Shown here: positions 24,278 through 33,178 of the stretch, piece by piece
Position numbering within the stretch: position 1 is the stretch's first letter
Layout: every line of letters begins with the position of its first letter
DNA from: Rhodobacter sp.
GTDB lineage: Bacteria > Pseudomonadota > Alphaproteobacteria > Rhodobacterales > Rhodobacteraceae
DNA length: 64,000 nt
Direction: 5' to 3'
Assembly: GCA_020637555.1 (NCBI GenBank)
Contig: JACKKF010000013.1
Coordinates: 708,001 to 772,000 of the forward strand
Made by a program: the position numbers and the translations under genes
Notes under the pieces: generated by a model
Database searches by the model: none
Told to the model about the DNA's origin: nothing
What the model saw: the letters and a program-made list of their open reading frames with translations, nothing else

Positions 24278-24625
24278 TTATTTCTCATCGGGAATATCGG
24301 CCAGCAGATCCTCGATTGCGGCGATGTCGGCTGCGCCCTGCTGTTCGGCCAGTGCCACGACACGGCGGTAATGTGCCAGGACCGCCGCACCGGCGTCGGT
24401 CAGGCGGGCGCCGCCCCCCTTTGCCCCGCCGCGTGTGCTGTCGACCAGGGGCAGGCGGAACGCCGTGTTCATCTCCTCGACCAGCATCCAGGCGCGTTTG
24501 TAGCTCATGCCCATGTCCCGCCCCGCCGCCGAGATCGAGCCGCTGTCACGGATGCGTTCCAGCAATTCCGCCTTGCCCGGACCGAACCGGACGGACCCAT
24601 AGCTGAGGCGCAGGCGCAAGGTCAC
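24278..24625 (-). CDS. ModE-like N-terminal (winged HTH) molybdenum regulator without TOBE domain
   Basis: This 115-residue protein matches the LysR-like DNA-binding half of ModE: FGPGKAELLERIRDSGSISAAGRDMGMSYKRAWMLVEEMN, then the conserved GGAKGGGARLTDAG wing. It lacks the C-terminal Mop/TOBE molybdate-binding domains of full ModE (about 260 residues). Such short forms are known in alphaproteobacteria; how they sense molybdate is unclear. It starts with GTG overlapping the stop of the upstream gene (GTGA) and lies 61 bp upstream of modA. Confidence 0.85.
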   Translation of the reverse strand: MTLRLRLSYGSVRFGPGKAELLERIRDSGSISAAGRDMGMSYKRAWMLVEEMNTAFRLPLVDSTRGGAKGGGARLTDAGAAVLAHYRRVVALAEQQGAADIAAIEDLLADIPDEK

Positions 24626-25488
24626 GATTCAGCGGCCCCCGGGCCCGCATCGTCGGCTGTTTCCAGCCGCCAGGGTTCCTGCACCAGGCCTTGCAGCAGG
24701 TCGAGACTGCGCGCGGCGTAGAATCCGTCGGCGATGCGTTCGTCAAAGGCATAGCGCAGGATCACCCCGGGGCGCACCGCCAGCACGCCGTCGGCATCGA
24801 CGAGGGGCATGGGCCCGGCCTTGCCCACCGCCAGGAAGATCGACAGCGTGCCGTGTTCGTAAAGATGGTGCCACGCCGCGTCGATCCCGATGGACCCCAG
24901 GTTCGTCACCATCAGCGAGGAATAGAGCGGGTCCTGACGGATCAGGCTGGCGGGCAACAGGTTCCAGTGATCCGCCCAGCGTTGCAACCCGACCAGAAAG
25001 GACAGCACCGCGCGGGGCAGGCGCGTGACCACGTCCACCTCGCGCTCCGAGGGGGTCGGATTGGCGCTGCGCCCGGTGGCGGTGTTGTCCTCGACCCGCG
25101 CGCGTGTGGCGATCAGGCCCAGCCCCGGGGGGAAGTCCTTTTTCACCACCGTCAGTTTGGCGTCGTCATCCTTGGCCTTGATGACCGACACGGCGATTTC
25201 CACGGCGTTGCGCTGCCAGACCCGGCGCCCGGCGATGAACCGGTTCATGCGGGGCCGGTCGTGCAGGGTGCGGGCAATGGCGGCCAGCAGGATGTGAAAC
25301 AGCGTCAGGCGCGGCCGCGCCGGATCGGCGTTCCAGCGCGCCAGGTAATCCTGGGTCGCGGTCAGATCGAGCCGCTGCTCGAAATAGACCACGGCCTCGG
25401 CGCGCCGGGGCATGATGAAGGGCATGATGCGGCGCAGGCGCGGCAGGTCCTTGACCCGGGTGCCGTCCGGCCGGTCGCGCAGGAACAT
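24622..25488 (-). CDS. Stand-alone 2-oxoacid dehydrogenase E2-like acyltransferase domain, catalytic His replaced
   Basis: The 288-residue protein resembles only the catalytic (CAT-fold) domain of dihydrolipoamide acyltransferases: no lipoyl or E1/E3-binding domain precedes it. The usual active-site signature DHRxxDG appears as DERIADG (249-255), so the catalytic His is replaced by Glu while the downstream Asp is kept. Acyltransferase activity by the normal mechanism is therefore doubtful. ATG 25488 has GAGG 6 bases upstream. The gene overlaps the ModE-like gene by 4 bp, suggesting co-expression, though no functional link is obvious. Confidence 0.7.
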   Translation of the reverse strand: MFLRDRPDGTRVKDLPRLRRIMPFIMPRRAEAVVYFEQRLDLTATQDYLARWNADPARPRLTLFHILLAAIARTLHDRPRMNRFIAGRRVWQRNAVEIAVSVIKAKDDDAKLTVVKKDFPPGLGLIATRARVEDNTATGRSANPTPSEREVDVVTRLPRAVLSFLVGLQRWADHWNLLPASLIRQDPLYSSLMVTNLGSIGIDAAWHHLYEHGTLSIFLAVGKAGPMPLVDADGVLAVRPGVILRYAFDERIADGFYAARSLDLLQGLVQEPWRLETADDAGPGAAES

Positions 25489-25633
25489 GGGGGACCTCGC
25501 TGCTTCGTGCGTCCGGGCTAGCACCGGACCTGGCGCCGGGCAAGCGTTCAGCGGGCGAAACGGCATTTACGCCGCCTGCGCCCGTGCTAATGTCCCGCCC
25601 ATGCGCGCACGGGAACACAAGGACAGCCGGGCA

Positions 25634-27718
25634 ATGTTGATGCGGCTTTTCAATCGCTTGCTGGCGCGCCCCCTGCTGCCGGCGCTGGTGCTTGTGCTGG
25701 TCACGCTGGTGGCGGGCTGGCAGGCGACGCGCGTGCAGGTCGCGGTCAACCTGTCCGGCCTGATCGGCGAAGGGACCGAGGGGGCGCAGGCTATCCGGCG
25801 CTATGAGACCCGGTTTCCGCCCCTGCGCGCCGAGGAGGTGCTGCTGGTTCAGGCCCCGAGCTTTGCCACGGAGCAGGCTTTGGGCGCGCTTGAGGACCTG
25901 GTGCTCGAACTGCAATTCGTCGATGGCGTCGAAAACGTCATCAGCCTGGCCTCGTTGCCCGCGCCGGGGCGTTCCGGGTCCTGGCTGACCGGGCCGGAAC
26001 TGGCCGATCTGACCCCGGCCGCACGGATCGAGACGATGCGCCGCCTGAACCCGCTGGCCCGCCAGTTGATCAGCGCCGACATGACCGCGGCGGTGATCGC
26101 CGTGGTGCCGGAACCGGGGCAGGGCGGCGATGCGCTGGCGGACCGCGTGCAGGCGGCTGCCGACGGGTTCGAGGGCTTGCATGTCACCCATGTCGGCCTG
26201 TTGGCGGTGCAGCGTGCGATCTCGGTCGAACTGATCCGCGATATCGAGGTCCTGACCCCCGCAGCCATCGGACTGTGCCTGTTGCTGTCGGTGGTGCTGT
26301 TCCGATCGGGGCGGGCGGTGGCGGTCATTGCCATTCCGCCGATTGCGGGGCTGGTCTGGTTCTTTGGCTGGCTGGGGGCGACGGGCACGGCCATCGACCC
26401 TTTGATGGGATCGTTGCCGGTGGTGCTGATCGTGCTGGCCTTTTCCGATGCGATCCACGTCTATCATGCGGCGATCCATGCCCTCGATGACGCGCCGGAT
26501 CGCCGCAGCGCCCTGGCGCGCGCGCTGGCCGAAACCGCACCGGCGGCGGCCCTGACATCGCTGACCACGGTGATCGCCTTTGCCTCGCTGGCGCTGCCGG
26601 ATTCGCCGTCGATGAACACGATGGCCTGGGCCGGGGGCGTCGGCATGGCGCTGTGCCTGCTGTCGGTGCTGGCCATGATGCCGGTCCTGATGTGGGCGCT
26701 GGGCGTGCCCCGGGCCGGCGGTCGGCCGCCGCGCCTGTTCGCCGGGGTCGTGCCGCCCGCGCGCCGTGTCGCGCGCTGGACACGCGCGGTGCCGGTTGTC
26801 GCAGCCGTCGTGCTGCTGGGCGCGCTGGCGTTGCAAAGCCAGTCGCGCATGGGTTTCCGCTATGCCGATTATCTGCCGCGCGGTGCGCCGGTGACGCAGG
26901 CTCTGGCGCAGATGGATGCGGCGGGGCTGGGCTCGGACCGGATGCTTGCCATCGTCGAGGTGGACCCGGCCGCGCCCCTGGATCGGGTGACCCGCGCCGC
27001 CGGTGCGATCTGGGGGCCCGAGGGCGCCGACTGGGCCGCCAGCGCGGCGGGCCGCGCGATGCTGGCGCGGATGATCGCCGATGACGGTTCAGCCCATGCG
27101 TTGCCGCTGCAACTGCCGATCTCGGCCCGCGACGTGCCGGCAGATCAGGCGCTGAACACGCTGATGGCGGATTTCGACGCCGCCGGCCTGGCGGGGCAGG
27201 TGCAGATCATCGGCCCGGGGCAGGCGCTGATCACCGAAGGCCCCAGGCTGGTCGAAAACCTGCGCTGGGGTCTGTATTCGACAATTCTGGCGATCACGCT
27301 GCTGGTCGCGGCGGTGCATCGGTCGTGGCGGCTGGCGCTGGTTGCGCTGGTGGTCAACCTGATCCCCATCCTGGGGGTCGAGGCGTGGCTGGTTCTGCTG
27401 GGGCGCGAGCTGACCATCATGAACATGATCGCGCTGACCGTGGCCTTTGGCATCGCCGTGGACGACACGCTGCACTTCCTGAACCGGCTGGCGCTGGCCA
27501 GGGGCGATACCGCCGCGCGCGTCGATCGGGCCCTGACCGAGGCCGCGCCCCCCATGGCGGCCACCACGGCGATCCTGCTGGCGGGCCTGGTCGTGACGCT
27601 GTTTTCCACCCTGCCCGGGCTTGCCGTCTATGGCGGGCTGATCGCGCTGGCGGTGGCGCTGGCGCTGGCTGCCGATCTCTTCCTGTTGCCCGGCCTGATC
27701 CGATGGAGCCTGCGATGA
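25634..27718 (+). CDS. MMPL/RND-family membrane transporter
   Basis: The 694-residue protein has the RND layout: one helix near the N-terminus, a periplasmic domain (about 40-200), a five-to-six-helix bundle (about 205-415), a second periplasmic domain and a second helix bundle. Conserved MMPL features include PVVLIVLAFSDAIHVYHA and the matching TVAFGIAVDDTLHFLNRL in the second half, with the family's membrane Asp residues. This branch moves lipids or other hydrophobic compounds (HpnN/MmpL-like), but the substrate is unknown. Start 25634 is chosen among in-frame ATGs 25601, 25634 and 25640. It overlaps the next gene by 4 bp. Confidence 0.82.
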   Translation: MLMRLFNRLLARPLLPALVLVLVTLVAGWQATRVQVAVNLSGLIGEGTEGAQAIRRYETRFPPLRAEEVLLVQAPSFATEQALGALEDLVLELQFVDGVENVISLASLPAPGRSGSWLTGPELADLTPAARIETMRRLNPLARQLISADMTAAVIAVVPEPGQGGDALADRVQAAADGFEGLHVTHVGLLAVQRAISVELIRDIEVLTPAAIGLCLLLSVVLFRSGRAVAVIAIPPIAGLVWFFGWLGATGTAIDPLMGSLPVVLIVLAFSDAIHVYHAAIHALDDAPDRRSALARALAETAPAAALTSLTTVIAFASLALPDSPSMNTMAWAGGVGMALCLLSVLAMMPVLMWALGVPRAGGRPPRLFAGVVPPARRVARWTRAVPVVAAVVLLGALALQSQSRMGFRYADYLPRGAPVTQALAQMDAAGLGSDRMLAIVEVDPAAPLDRVTRAAGAIWGPEGADWAASAAGRAMLARMIADDGSAHALPLQLPISARDVPADQALNTLMADFDAAGLAGQVQIIGPGQALITEGPRLVENLRWGLYSTILAITLLVAAVHRSWRLALVALVVNLIPILGVEAWLVLLGRELTIMNMIALTVAFGIAVDDTLHFLNRLALARGDTAARVDRALTEAAPPMAATTAILLAGLVVTLFSTLPGLAVYGGLIALAVALALAADLFLLPGLIRWSLR

Positions 27719-28170
27719 TCCTGCGCCTTGCCCTGTGTCTGTTGATCGCCGCGCCCGCCGGGGCGCTGACCCTGGATACCCTGCAGGGCCGATGGCGCGG
27801 CGAGGGCGATCTGCGCCTGGGCGACGAGCCCGCGCAGCGCTTCCGCTGTCAGATCCGGCTCAGGCCCGTCGATCCGGGGCAAAGCTTCTTTTCCGGGCGC
27901 TGTGCCACCGCGCAGGCCGCGCAGAGCTTTACCTACATGCTGTTCGAAAGCGCGGATGGCGCCCTCAGGGCGGAGAATCGCGCCGAGGGGGACAGCGACC
28001 TGCCCGCGGTGATGCAGGGGCGATCGGGCCCCGGTTCGTTGCGGTTCGAAGGGGGCGATGGTGCCCTGTTCGAGTTGCGCCGCGACGGTGACACGCTGCG
28101 TTTCACCATCGCCGGCACCGACAGTCGCGGCCCCGCCCTTGGCGAGGCGACGCTTTCCCCTGTCGAGTGA
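27715..28170 (+). CDS. Small periplasmic protein of unknown function, coupled to RND transporter
   Basis: This 151-residue protein has a Sec signal peptide (LRLALCLLIAAPAGA) and a beta-rich mature part (LQGRWRGEGDLRL, RFRCQIRLRPV, GSLRFEGGDGALFELRRDGDTLRFTI), resembling a small lipocalin-like or heat-shock-type barrel. Two cysteines may form a disulfide. I do not recognise the family. The ATGA overlap with the transporter gene implies a joint function, for example binding its cargo. Confidence 0.6.
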   Translation: MILRLALCLLIAAPAGALTLDTLQGRWRGEGDLRLGDEPAQRFRCQIRLRPVDPGQSFFSGRCATAQAAQSFTYMLFESADGALRAENRAEGDSDLPAVMQGRSGPGSLRFEGGDGALFELRRDGDTLRFTIAGTDSRGPALGEATLSPVE

Positions 28171-28249
28171 GCGGGCTTTCCATTCCGGCAAGCGGCGCTT
28201 ATAGGGCAGACCCACGACAGCGGGATGACCCCGCGACCTGCGAGGCCCC

Positions 28250-29407
28250 ATGAAGATCATCACCACGACCGAGGCCCTGGCCGCCCTGTGCGACGAGGCG
28301 GCGAACGAACCCTACGTCACCCTGGACACCGAATTCCTGCGCGAGCGGACCTATTACGCCAAGCTCTGCCTGGTGCAGATGGCGCTGCCGGGCAAGGGGC
28401 CTGACCGCGCCTATATCATCGACCCGCTGGCCGAGGGCCTGTCCCTGGATCCGCTGCTTGCGCTGATGCGCAATCCGGCGGTGGTCAAGGTGTTCCACGC
28501 CGCGCGGCAGGATCTGGAGATCTTCTTCGTCGATGGCGGCGTGATCCCGAACCCGCTGTTCGACACGCAGATCGCCGCGATGGTTTGCGGGTTCGGCGAA
28601 CAGGTGGGATACGAGACGCTGGTCAAGAAGATCTGCCGGGCGCCCCTGGACAAGGCCTCGCGCTTTACCGACTGGTCGCAGCGCCCGCTGACCGAGGCTC
28701 AGCTGCGCTATGCGCTGGATGACGTGACGCATCTGCGCCAGATCTATGAACATCTCAAGCGCGACATCGAAAAGAGCGGCCGGGCCGGGTGGGTGGCCGA
28801 GGAGATCGCCACGCTGACCTCGCCCGAAACCTATATCACCCGCCCTGACGAGGCCTGGCACAAGATCCGCACGCGCGGTCAGTCGGGCCGGTTCATGGCG
28901 ATCGTGCGCGAACTGGCGCGCTTCCGCGAGGACTACGCCCAGACCCGCAATGTGCCCCGCTCGCGCGTGTTCAAGGATGATGCGTTGCTGGAACTCGCCT
29001 CGACCAAGCCGGACAGCGTCGATGCGCTGGGCCGCTCGCGGCTGCTTCTGCGCGAGGCACGGCGCGGCGAGATCGCGGACGGGATTCTGGAAGCGGTGCA
29101 GGTCGCCCAGGCCATGAAACCCGAGGATTGGCCCAAACCCGAAAAGGACGAGGCGCCCCTGCAGGTCAATCCGGCGCTGGCCGATCTGCTGCGCGTGCTG
29201 CTGAAGGCAAAGGCCGATGAATCGGGCGTGGCGCAGCGGCTGATCGCGCCGACCTCGGAACTGGATGCGATCGCCGCCGGCAAGCGCGATCTGCCCTGCC
29301 TGAAAGGGTGGCGCGGAACCTTGTTCGGCGCCGATGCCTTGCGGCTGTGCAACGGTGAACTGGCCCTGGCGGCCAAGGGCCAGCAGGTGCGGCTGATCGA
29401 ATTGTGA
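28250..29407 (+). CDS. rnd: Ribonuclease D
   Basis: The 385-residue 3'-5' exoribonuclease trims tRNA precursors. The DEDD exonuclease domain spans about 1-170: LDTEFLRERTY (first Asp/Glu pair) near 25, VKVFHAARQDLEIF near 80, and YALDDVTHLRQIY near 155 with the last catalytic Asp. An HRDC domain follows (about 205-285). Length fits RNase D. It is preceded by CGAGGCCCC and starts at ATG 28250; it is read toward the lytic transglycosylase gene. Confidence 0.93.
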   Translation: MKIITTTEALAALCDEAANEPYVTLDTEFLRERTYYAKLCLVQMALPGKGPDRAYIIDPLAEGLSLDPLLALMRNPAVVKVFHAARQDLEIFFVDGGVIPNPLFDTQIAAMVCGFGEQVGYETLVKKICRAPLDKASRFTDWSQRPLTEAQLRYALDDVTHLRQIYEHLKRDIEKSGRAGWVAEEIATLTSPETYITRPDEAWHKIRTRGQSGRFMAIVRELARFREDYAQTRNVPRSRVFKDDALLELASTKPDSVDALGRSRLLLREARRGEIADGILEAVQVAQAMKPEDWPKPEKDEAPLQVNPALADLLRVLLKAKADESGVAQRLIAPTSELDAIAAGKRDLPCLKGWRGTLFGADALRLCNGELALAAKGQQVRLIEL

Positions 29408-29435
29408 CGCCTGCCATGGCGCGACGGGGGGGGCG

Positions 29436-31397
29436 TCAGTCGCGCCCCCGCAGAATGTCGGTCAGCCGGATCGGCCCGGTCCGCCCGGCCAGTCGCGCCC
29501 GGTAGATCACCACGGCCTCGGTCACGCGCATGACGTAGTTGCGGGTCTCGGTGAAGGGGATCATTTCGACCCAGTCGACGGGATCGGTGGCCGCGTCGCG
29601 CGGGTCGCCGTTGTCTTGGGCCCAACGGCGCGGGCGGCCGGGACCCGCGTTATACCCGGCCGAGACCATGGACAGCGTGCCGCCGAACAGGTCTGACAAC
29701 TCCTGCAGATAGCCCGCCCCCAACGTCGCGTTATAGGTCGGGTCGGTGGTCAGGCGGGCCTCGTCAAAGGCGATGCCGAGACGGCGCGCGGTATGCGCCC
29801 CGGTCGCGGGCAGCACCTGCATCAGCCCGCGCGCGTCGGCATGGCTGGTGACGCGATAGTCGAACTCGCTTTCCCGCCGGGCGATCGCCAGCGCCAGATC
29901 GGCAGGCACGGCCAGCGATTGCGTGGCCAGATCGGTCACCGGAAAATAGGCATGGGGCAGCACGAACCCGTGGGTGACCGCCTCTTTCGCGACCTTGAGC
30001 GCGAGATGAGGTTCCCCCCGGTCCAGCCAGAGTTGGGCAAGGGCGCCGAACTCGTCCTCGGTCTGCAGGTGTTCGGCCAGTTGCAGCGTGAAGCGGCGGG
30101 CCTCATACCAGTCGCCGGCCGCGTGGAGCAGCAGCGCGGCCTCGAGCAGGTCGGATTGCGCGAAGGGCAGGGTGTGCCAATCGGGATACTGCGGATCCGA
30201 GATCAGCGCCGGGTCCAGGTCCAGGCCCAGCTTTTCGGCGGCAAGCTGGCCATAGAACGCGGTCTGGAACTGCGCGCCAAAGGCATAGGCGGCGCGGGCG
30301 GCGTCGGTCTCGCCCATGGCTTCATGGGCGCGGCCCTCCCAATAGCCCGCGCGGCTCAGGGTGATGGGACTGGTCGACCGCTCGCGCAGCCGCGAGAAAT
30401 GGGCCAGCGCATCGGCAGGCCGGTTCAGGAACCTGAGCGCCACATAGCCCGCCAGCCATTCCAGATCGGCCATGTCGGTGCCGTTGTCGCTGAGACCATG
30501 GTTCGCCGCCAGGTCATAGGCGAACTGCGCCTGTCCGGCCGCCATCGCCCGCCGTGCCAGCCGTGCGCGCTGGCCGGCCCATCGGTCGGGCTGGCCCAGA
30601 CGGTCGGCGGGCGTATCGTGCATCAGTTGCGCGGCCTCGTCGGTCATGCCGCGGTTCAGCCGCCAGCGAAAGCGGTCATAGGCCAGCCCCGGGTCATCCG
30701 CCTGCGCCGCCGGCACCGCGGCGATCAACGCATCCACCCCGTCCGCGCGCGCCTGCAGCGCCAGCCGCGCGCGCGCCAGCGCCGCGGGCCCGGTGCCCAC
30801 GCGCGGGATCATGCGTTCCGCGGTGTCGCGCGCGCCGCGCCAAAGCGCCGCATCCAGGCGCCGTTCGTTCAGAGGCCGCAGCACCGCGCCATGACGGGTC
30901 AAGAGATCGTCCTCGATCGCGGCGGTCAGATCGCGATCCAGCCACAGGGCGCGCAGCGTGTCCGCGGGGTCGCGTCCGGTGGCGTCCTGGGCCGCCAGCA
31001 GCGCCAGCGCGCCCTCCTCGGTCTGCACGGGGCGGGTCGCGAACCAGTCCAGAACGGCCTGCGCCGGTTCGCCCGCCATGCGCGATTCCGCCCGCCGCCG
31101 CAGCAGGTCCATGCCTGGCCAGGCGCCGTGGTGGCTGTCGAAAAACGCATAGGTGGACAGGTCGCCCGCGATCCCCTCGCGCAGGATCCGCCAGGTGGCG
31201 ATGCGCACGCCGATGGGTCCGGCGGCCTCGCGCAGGTTGGTGAAGGCCTCGGCATCGCCGGCGCGCACGGCATTGACCAGGGCCCCGATGGCCCCGCCCG
31301 CCCGAGGGGGCGGGGGACCGTCCCAGGCCAGCGCCGGGGGGCTCAGGAATGACAGGATCAGGGCGGCTGAAAGGCTTCTCATAAAGACACGCGGCAT
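29436..31397 (-). CDS. Soluble lytic murein transglycosylase (Slt70-like)
   Basis: The 653-residue exported protein has a signal peptide (SLSAALILSFLSPPALA) and a long helical superhelix region (about 40-480), as in Slt70. The C-terminal SLT domain has its catalytic Glu in ARRESEF (near 496), GLMQVLP near 511 and SAGYNAGPGRPRRW near 570. It would cleave peptidoglycan in the periplasm. Starts at 31397 and 31382 are both plausible; no clear ribosome-binding site decides. Confidence 0.9.
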   Translation of the reverse strand: MPRVFMRSLSAALILSFLSPPALAWDGPPPPRAGGAIGALVNAVRAGDAEAFTNLREAAGPIGVRIATWRILREGIAGDLSTYAFFDSHHGAWPGMDLLRRRAESRMAGEPAQAVLDWFATRPVQTEEGALALLAAQDATGRDPADTLRALWLDRDLTAAIEDDLLTRHGAVLRPLNERRLDAALWRGARDTAERMIPRVGTGPAALARARLALQARADGVDALIAAVPAAQADDPGLAYDRFRWRLNRGMTDEAAQLMHDTPADRLGQPDRWAGQRARLARRAMAAGQAQFAYDLAANHGLSDNGTDMADLEWLAGYVALRFLNRPADALAHFSRLRERSTSPITLSRAGYWEGRAHEAMGETDAARAAYAFGAQFQTAFYGQLAAEKLGLDLDPALISDPQYPDWHTLPFAQSDLLEAALLLHAAGDWYEARRFTLQLAEHLQTEDEFGALAQLWLDRGEPHLALKVAKEAVTHGFVLPHAYFPVTDLATQSLAVPADLALAIARRESEFDYRVTSHADARGLMQVLPATGAHTARRLGIAFDEARLTTDPTYNATLGAGYLQELSDLFGGTLSMVSAGYNAGPGRPRRWAQDNGDPRDAATDPVDWVEMIPFTETRNYVMRVTEAVVIYRARLAGRTGPIRLTDILRGRD

Positions 31398-31516
31398 GGC
31401 ATGGGCGCGACTCTAGCGGCCCGGCGGCCCGGCGCAACACACAAAGGGGTCAGCCCGCCGCTTGCAACCGCGCCCGGCTTGCGCCACCTTCGCCCGGCAA
31501 TTCAAAGGAGCCAGAC

Positions 31517-33178
31517 ATGCGGCACGGCGGGCAAATCCTGGTCGATCACCTGAAAGCCGAGGGAGTGCGGCGCGTCTTTTCCGTCCCGGGCGAGAGCTTT
31601 CTCGCGGCGTTGGACGGGTTGCACGACAGTGGCATCCAGAACGTGGTCTGCCGGCACGAGGGCGGCGCCGCGATGATGGCCGAGGCCCATGCCAAGCTGA
31701 CGGGCGAGGTCGGCATCGCCTTTGTCACCCGCGGGCCCGGAGCCACCAACGCATCGAGCGGTGTGCATGTGGCGCGGCAGGATTCGACGCCGATGATCCT
31801 GTTCGTCGGGCAGATCGACACCGCCCATCGCGACCGCGAGGCCTTTCAGGAGGTCGACTATCGCCGCGTTTTCGGCGGTCTGGCGAAATGGGCGGCCGAG
31901 GTCGACGACATCGCCCGCCTGCCTGAATACCTGTCGCGCGCGTTCCACCTGGCGCAATCGGGCCGGCCCGGGCCGGTGGTGCTGGCCCTGCCCGAGAACA
32001 TGCTGTCCGCACGCGCCGACGTTCCCGCGATCGCCGCCCGCCGCCCGCCCGAGACGACGCCCGCCGCCCCCGGGGTTGCGGCGATCTGGCAAGCCCTGCA
32101 AGGGGCGCAGCGCCCGCTGGTGGTGGTCGGCGGTCCGCACTGGTCGCGGCAGGCGGCCGGGGATCTGGCCGAACTTGCCAGCGCCACGGGCCTGCCGGTC
32201 GCCGTGACCTTTCGGCGTCAGGACCGGATCGACAACCGCCATCCGAACTATGCCGGCGACCTGGGGGTGGGCATGAACCCCAGGCTGGGCCAGCGCCTGA
32301 AGGCCGCCGATCTGGTGCTGATCCTCGGCGCGCGGCTGGGCGATACGGCAACCAACGGCTACACGCTGATGGACCCGGCCACCCCCGGCAAGACCGTGTT
32401 GCATGTGCATCCCGATCCGGACGAACTGGGCCATGTCTGGCGCCCCGATCTGGCGGTGGTGGCGCAGGCGCCGGCGATGGTGTCGGCGCTGGTGGCCAGC
32501 GTGCCGCAGGGTCTGCCGGACTGGAGCGCCTGGACCGCCAGCGCCCGCGCCGACTACGAGGCGTTCGTCACCCCGCGCGAGACCCCCGGCGCCGTCAAGC
32601 TGGAGGCCGTGATGCGCTGGCTGTCCGACAGCGTGCCCGATGACGCCATCGCGACCAATGGCGCGGGCAATTACGCCGCGTGGATGCACCGCTATTTCCG
32701 CCCGCGTGCCTGGCCGGGGCAACTGGCACCGACCTCGGGCAGCATGGGCTACGGGTTTCCAGCCGCCGTCGCGGCCTCGCTCGAATGCCCGGACAAGGTG
32801 GTTCTGTGCTTTGCCGGTGACGGCGATTTCCAGATGACGCTGAATGAACTGTCCACCGCCCGCCAATACGGCGCGCGCCCGATCGTCATCGTCGCCAACA
32901 ACGGCCGCTACGGCACGATCCGGATGCACCAGGAGCGGACCTATCCCGCGCGCATCTCGGGCACCGATCTGTTCAATCCCGATTATGCCGCACTGGCGCG
33001 GGCCTATGGCGGGCACGGCGAAACCGTGCGCCGGACCGAGGATTTCGCGGCCGCCTTTGGCCGCGCACGCGACGCCGGCACGGTGGCGGTGATCGAACTG
33101 GTGCTGGACCCCGAGGCCCTGGCCCCCGGGCAGGAGTTGAGCGCGGCCCGCGCGCAAGGCCAGGGCGCGGCGACCTAG
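31517..33178 (+). CDS. Thiamine pyrophosphate-dependent enzyme, acetolactate synthase-like
   Basis: The 553-residue protein has the three TPP-enzyme domains: N-terminal PYR domain with catalytic Glu in RHEGGAA (near 49), central TPP_enzyme_M, and C-terminal PP domain with FAGDGDFQMTLNELSTARQYG...NN (about 434-465) for the Mg-diphosphate. It resembles the large family of IlvB-like proteins of unassigned reaction (acetolactate synthase, oxalyl-CoA decarboxylase, sulfoacetaldehyde acetyltransferase branches). There is no ilvN beside it, so biosynthetic AHAS is unlikely. Its stop shares a CTAG with the convergent MDR gene. Confidence 0.8.
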   Translation: MRHGGQILVDHLKAEGVRRVFSVPGESFLAALDGLHDSGIQNVVCRHEGGAAMMAEAHAKLTGEVGIAFVTRGPGATNASSGVHVARQDSTPMILFVGQIDTAHRDREAFQEVDYRRVFGGLAKWAAEVDDIARLPEYLSRAFHLAQSGRPGPVVLALPENMLSARADVPAIAARRPPETTPAAPGVAAIWQALQGAQRPLVVVGGPHWSRQAAGDLAELASATGLPVAVTFRRQDRIDNRHPNYAGDLGVGMNPRLGQRLKAADLVLILGARLGDTATNGYTLMDPATPGKTVLHVHPDPDELGHVWRPDLAVVAQAPAMVSALVASVPQGLPDWSAWTASARADYEAFVTPRETPGAVKLEAVMRWLSDSVPDDAIATNGAGNYAAWMHRYFRPRAWPGQLAPTSGSMGYGFPAAVAASLECPDKVVLCFAGDGDFQMTLNELSTARQYGARPIVIVANNGRYGTIRMHQERTYPARISGTDLFNPDYAALARAYGGHGETVRRTEDFAAAFGRARDAGTVAVIELVLDPEALAPGQELSAARAQGQGAAT

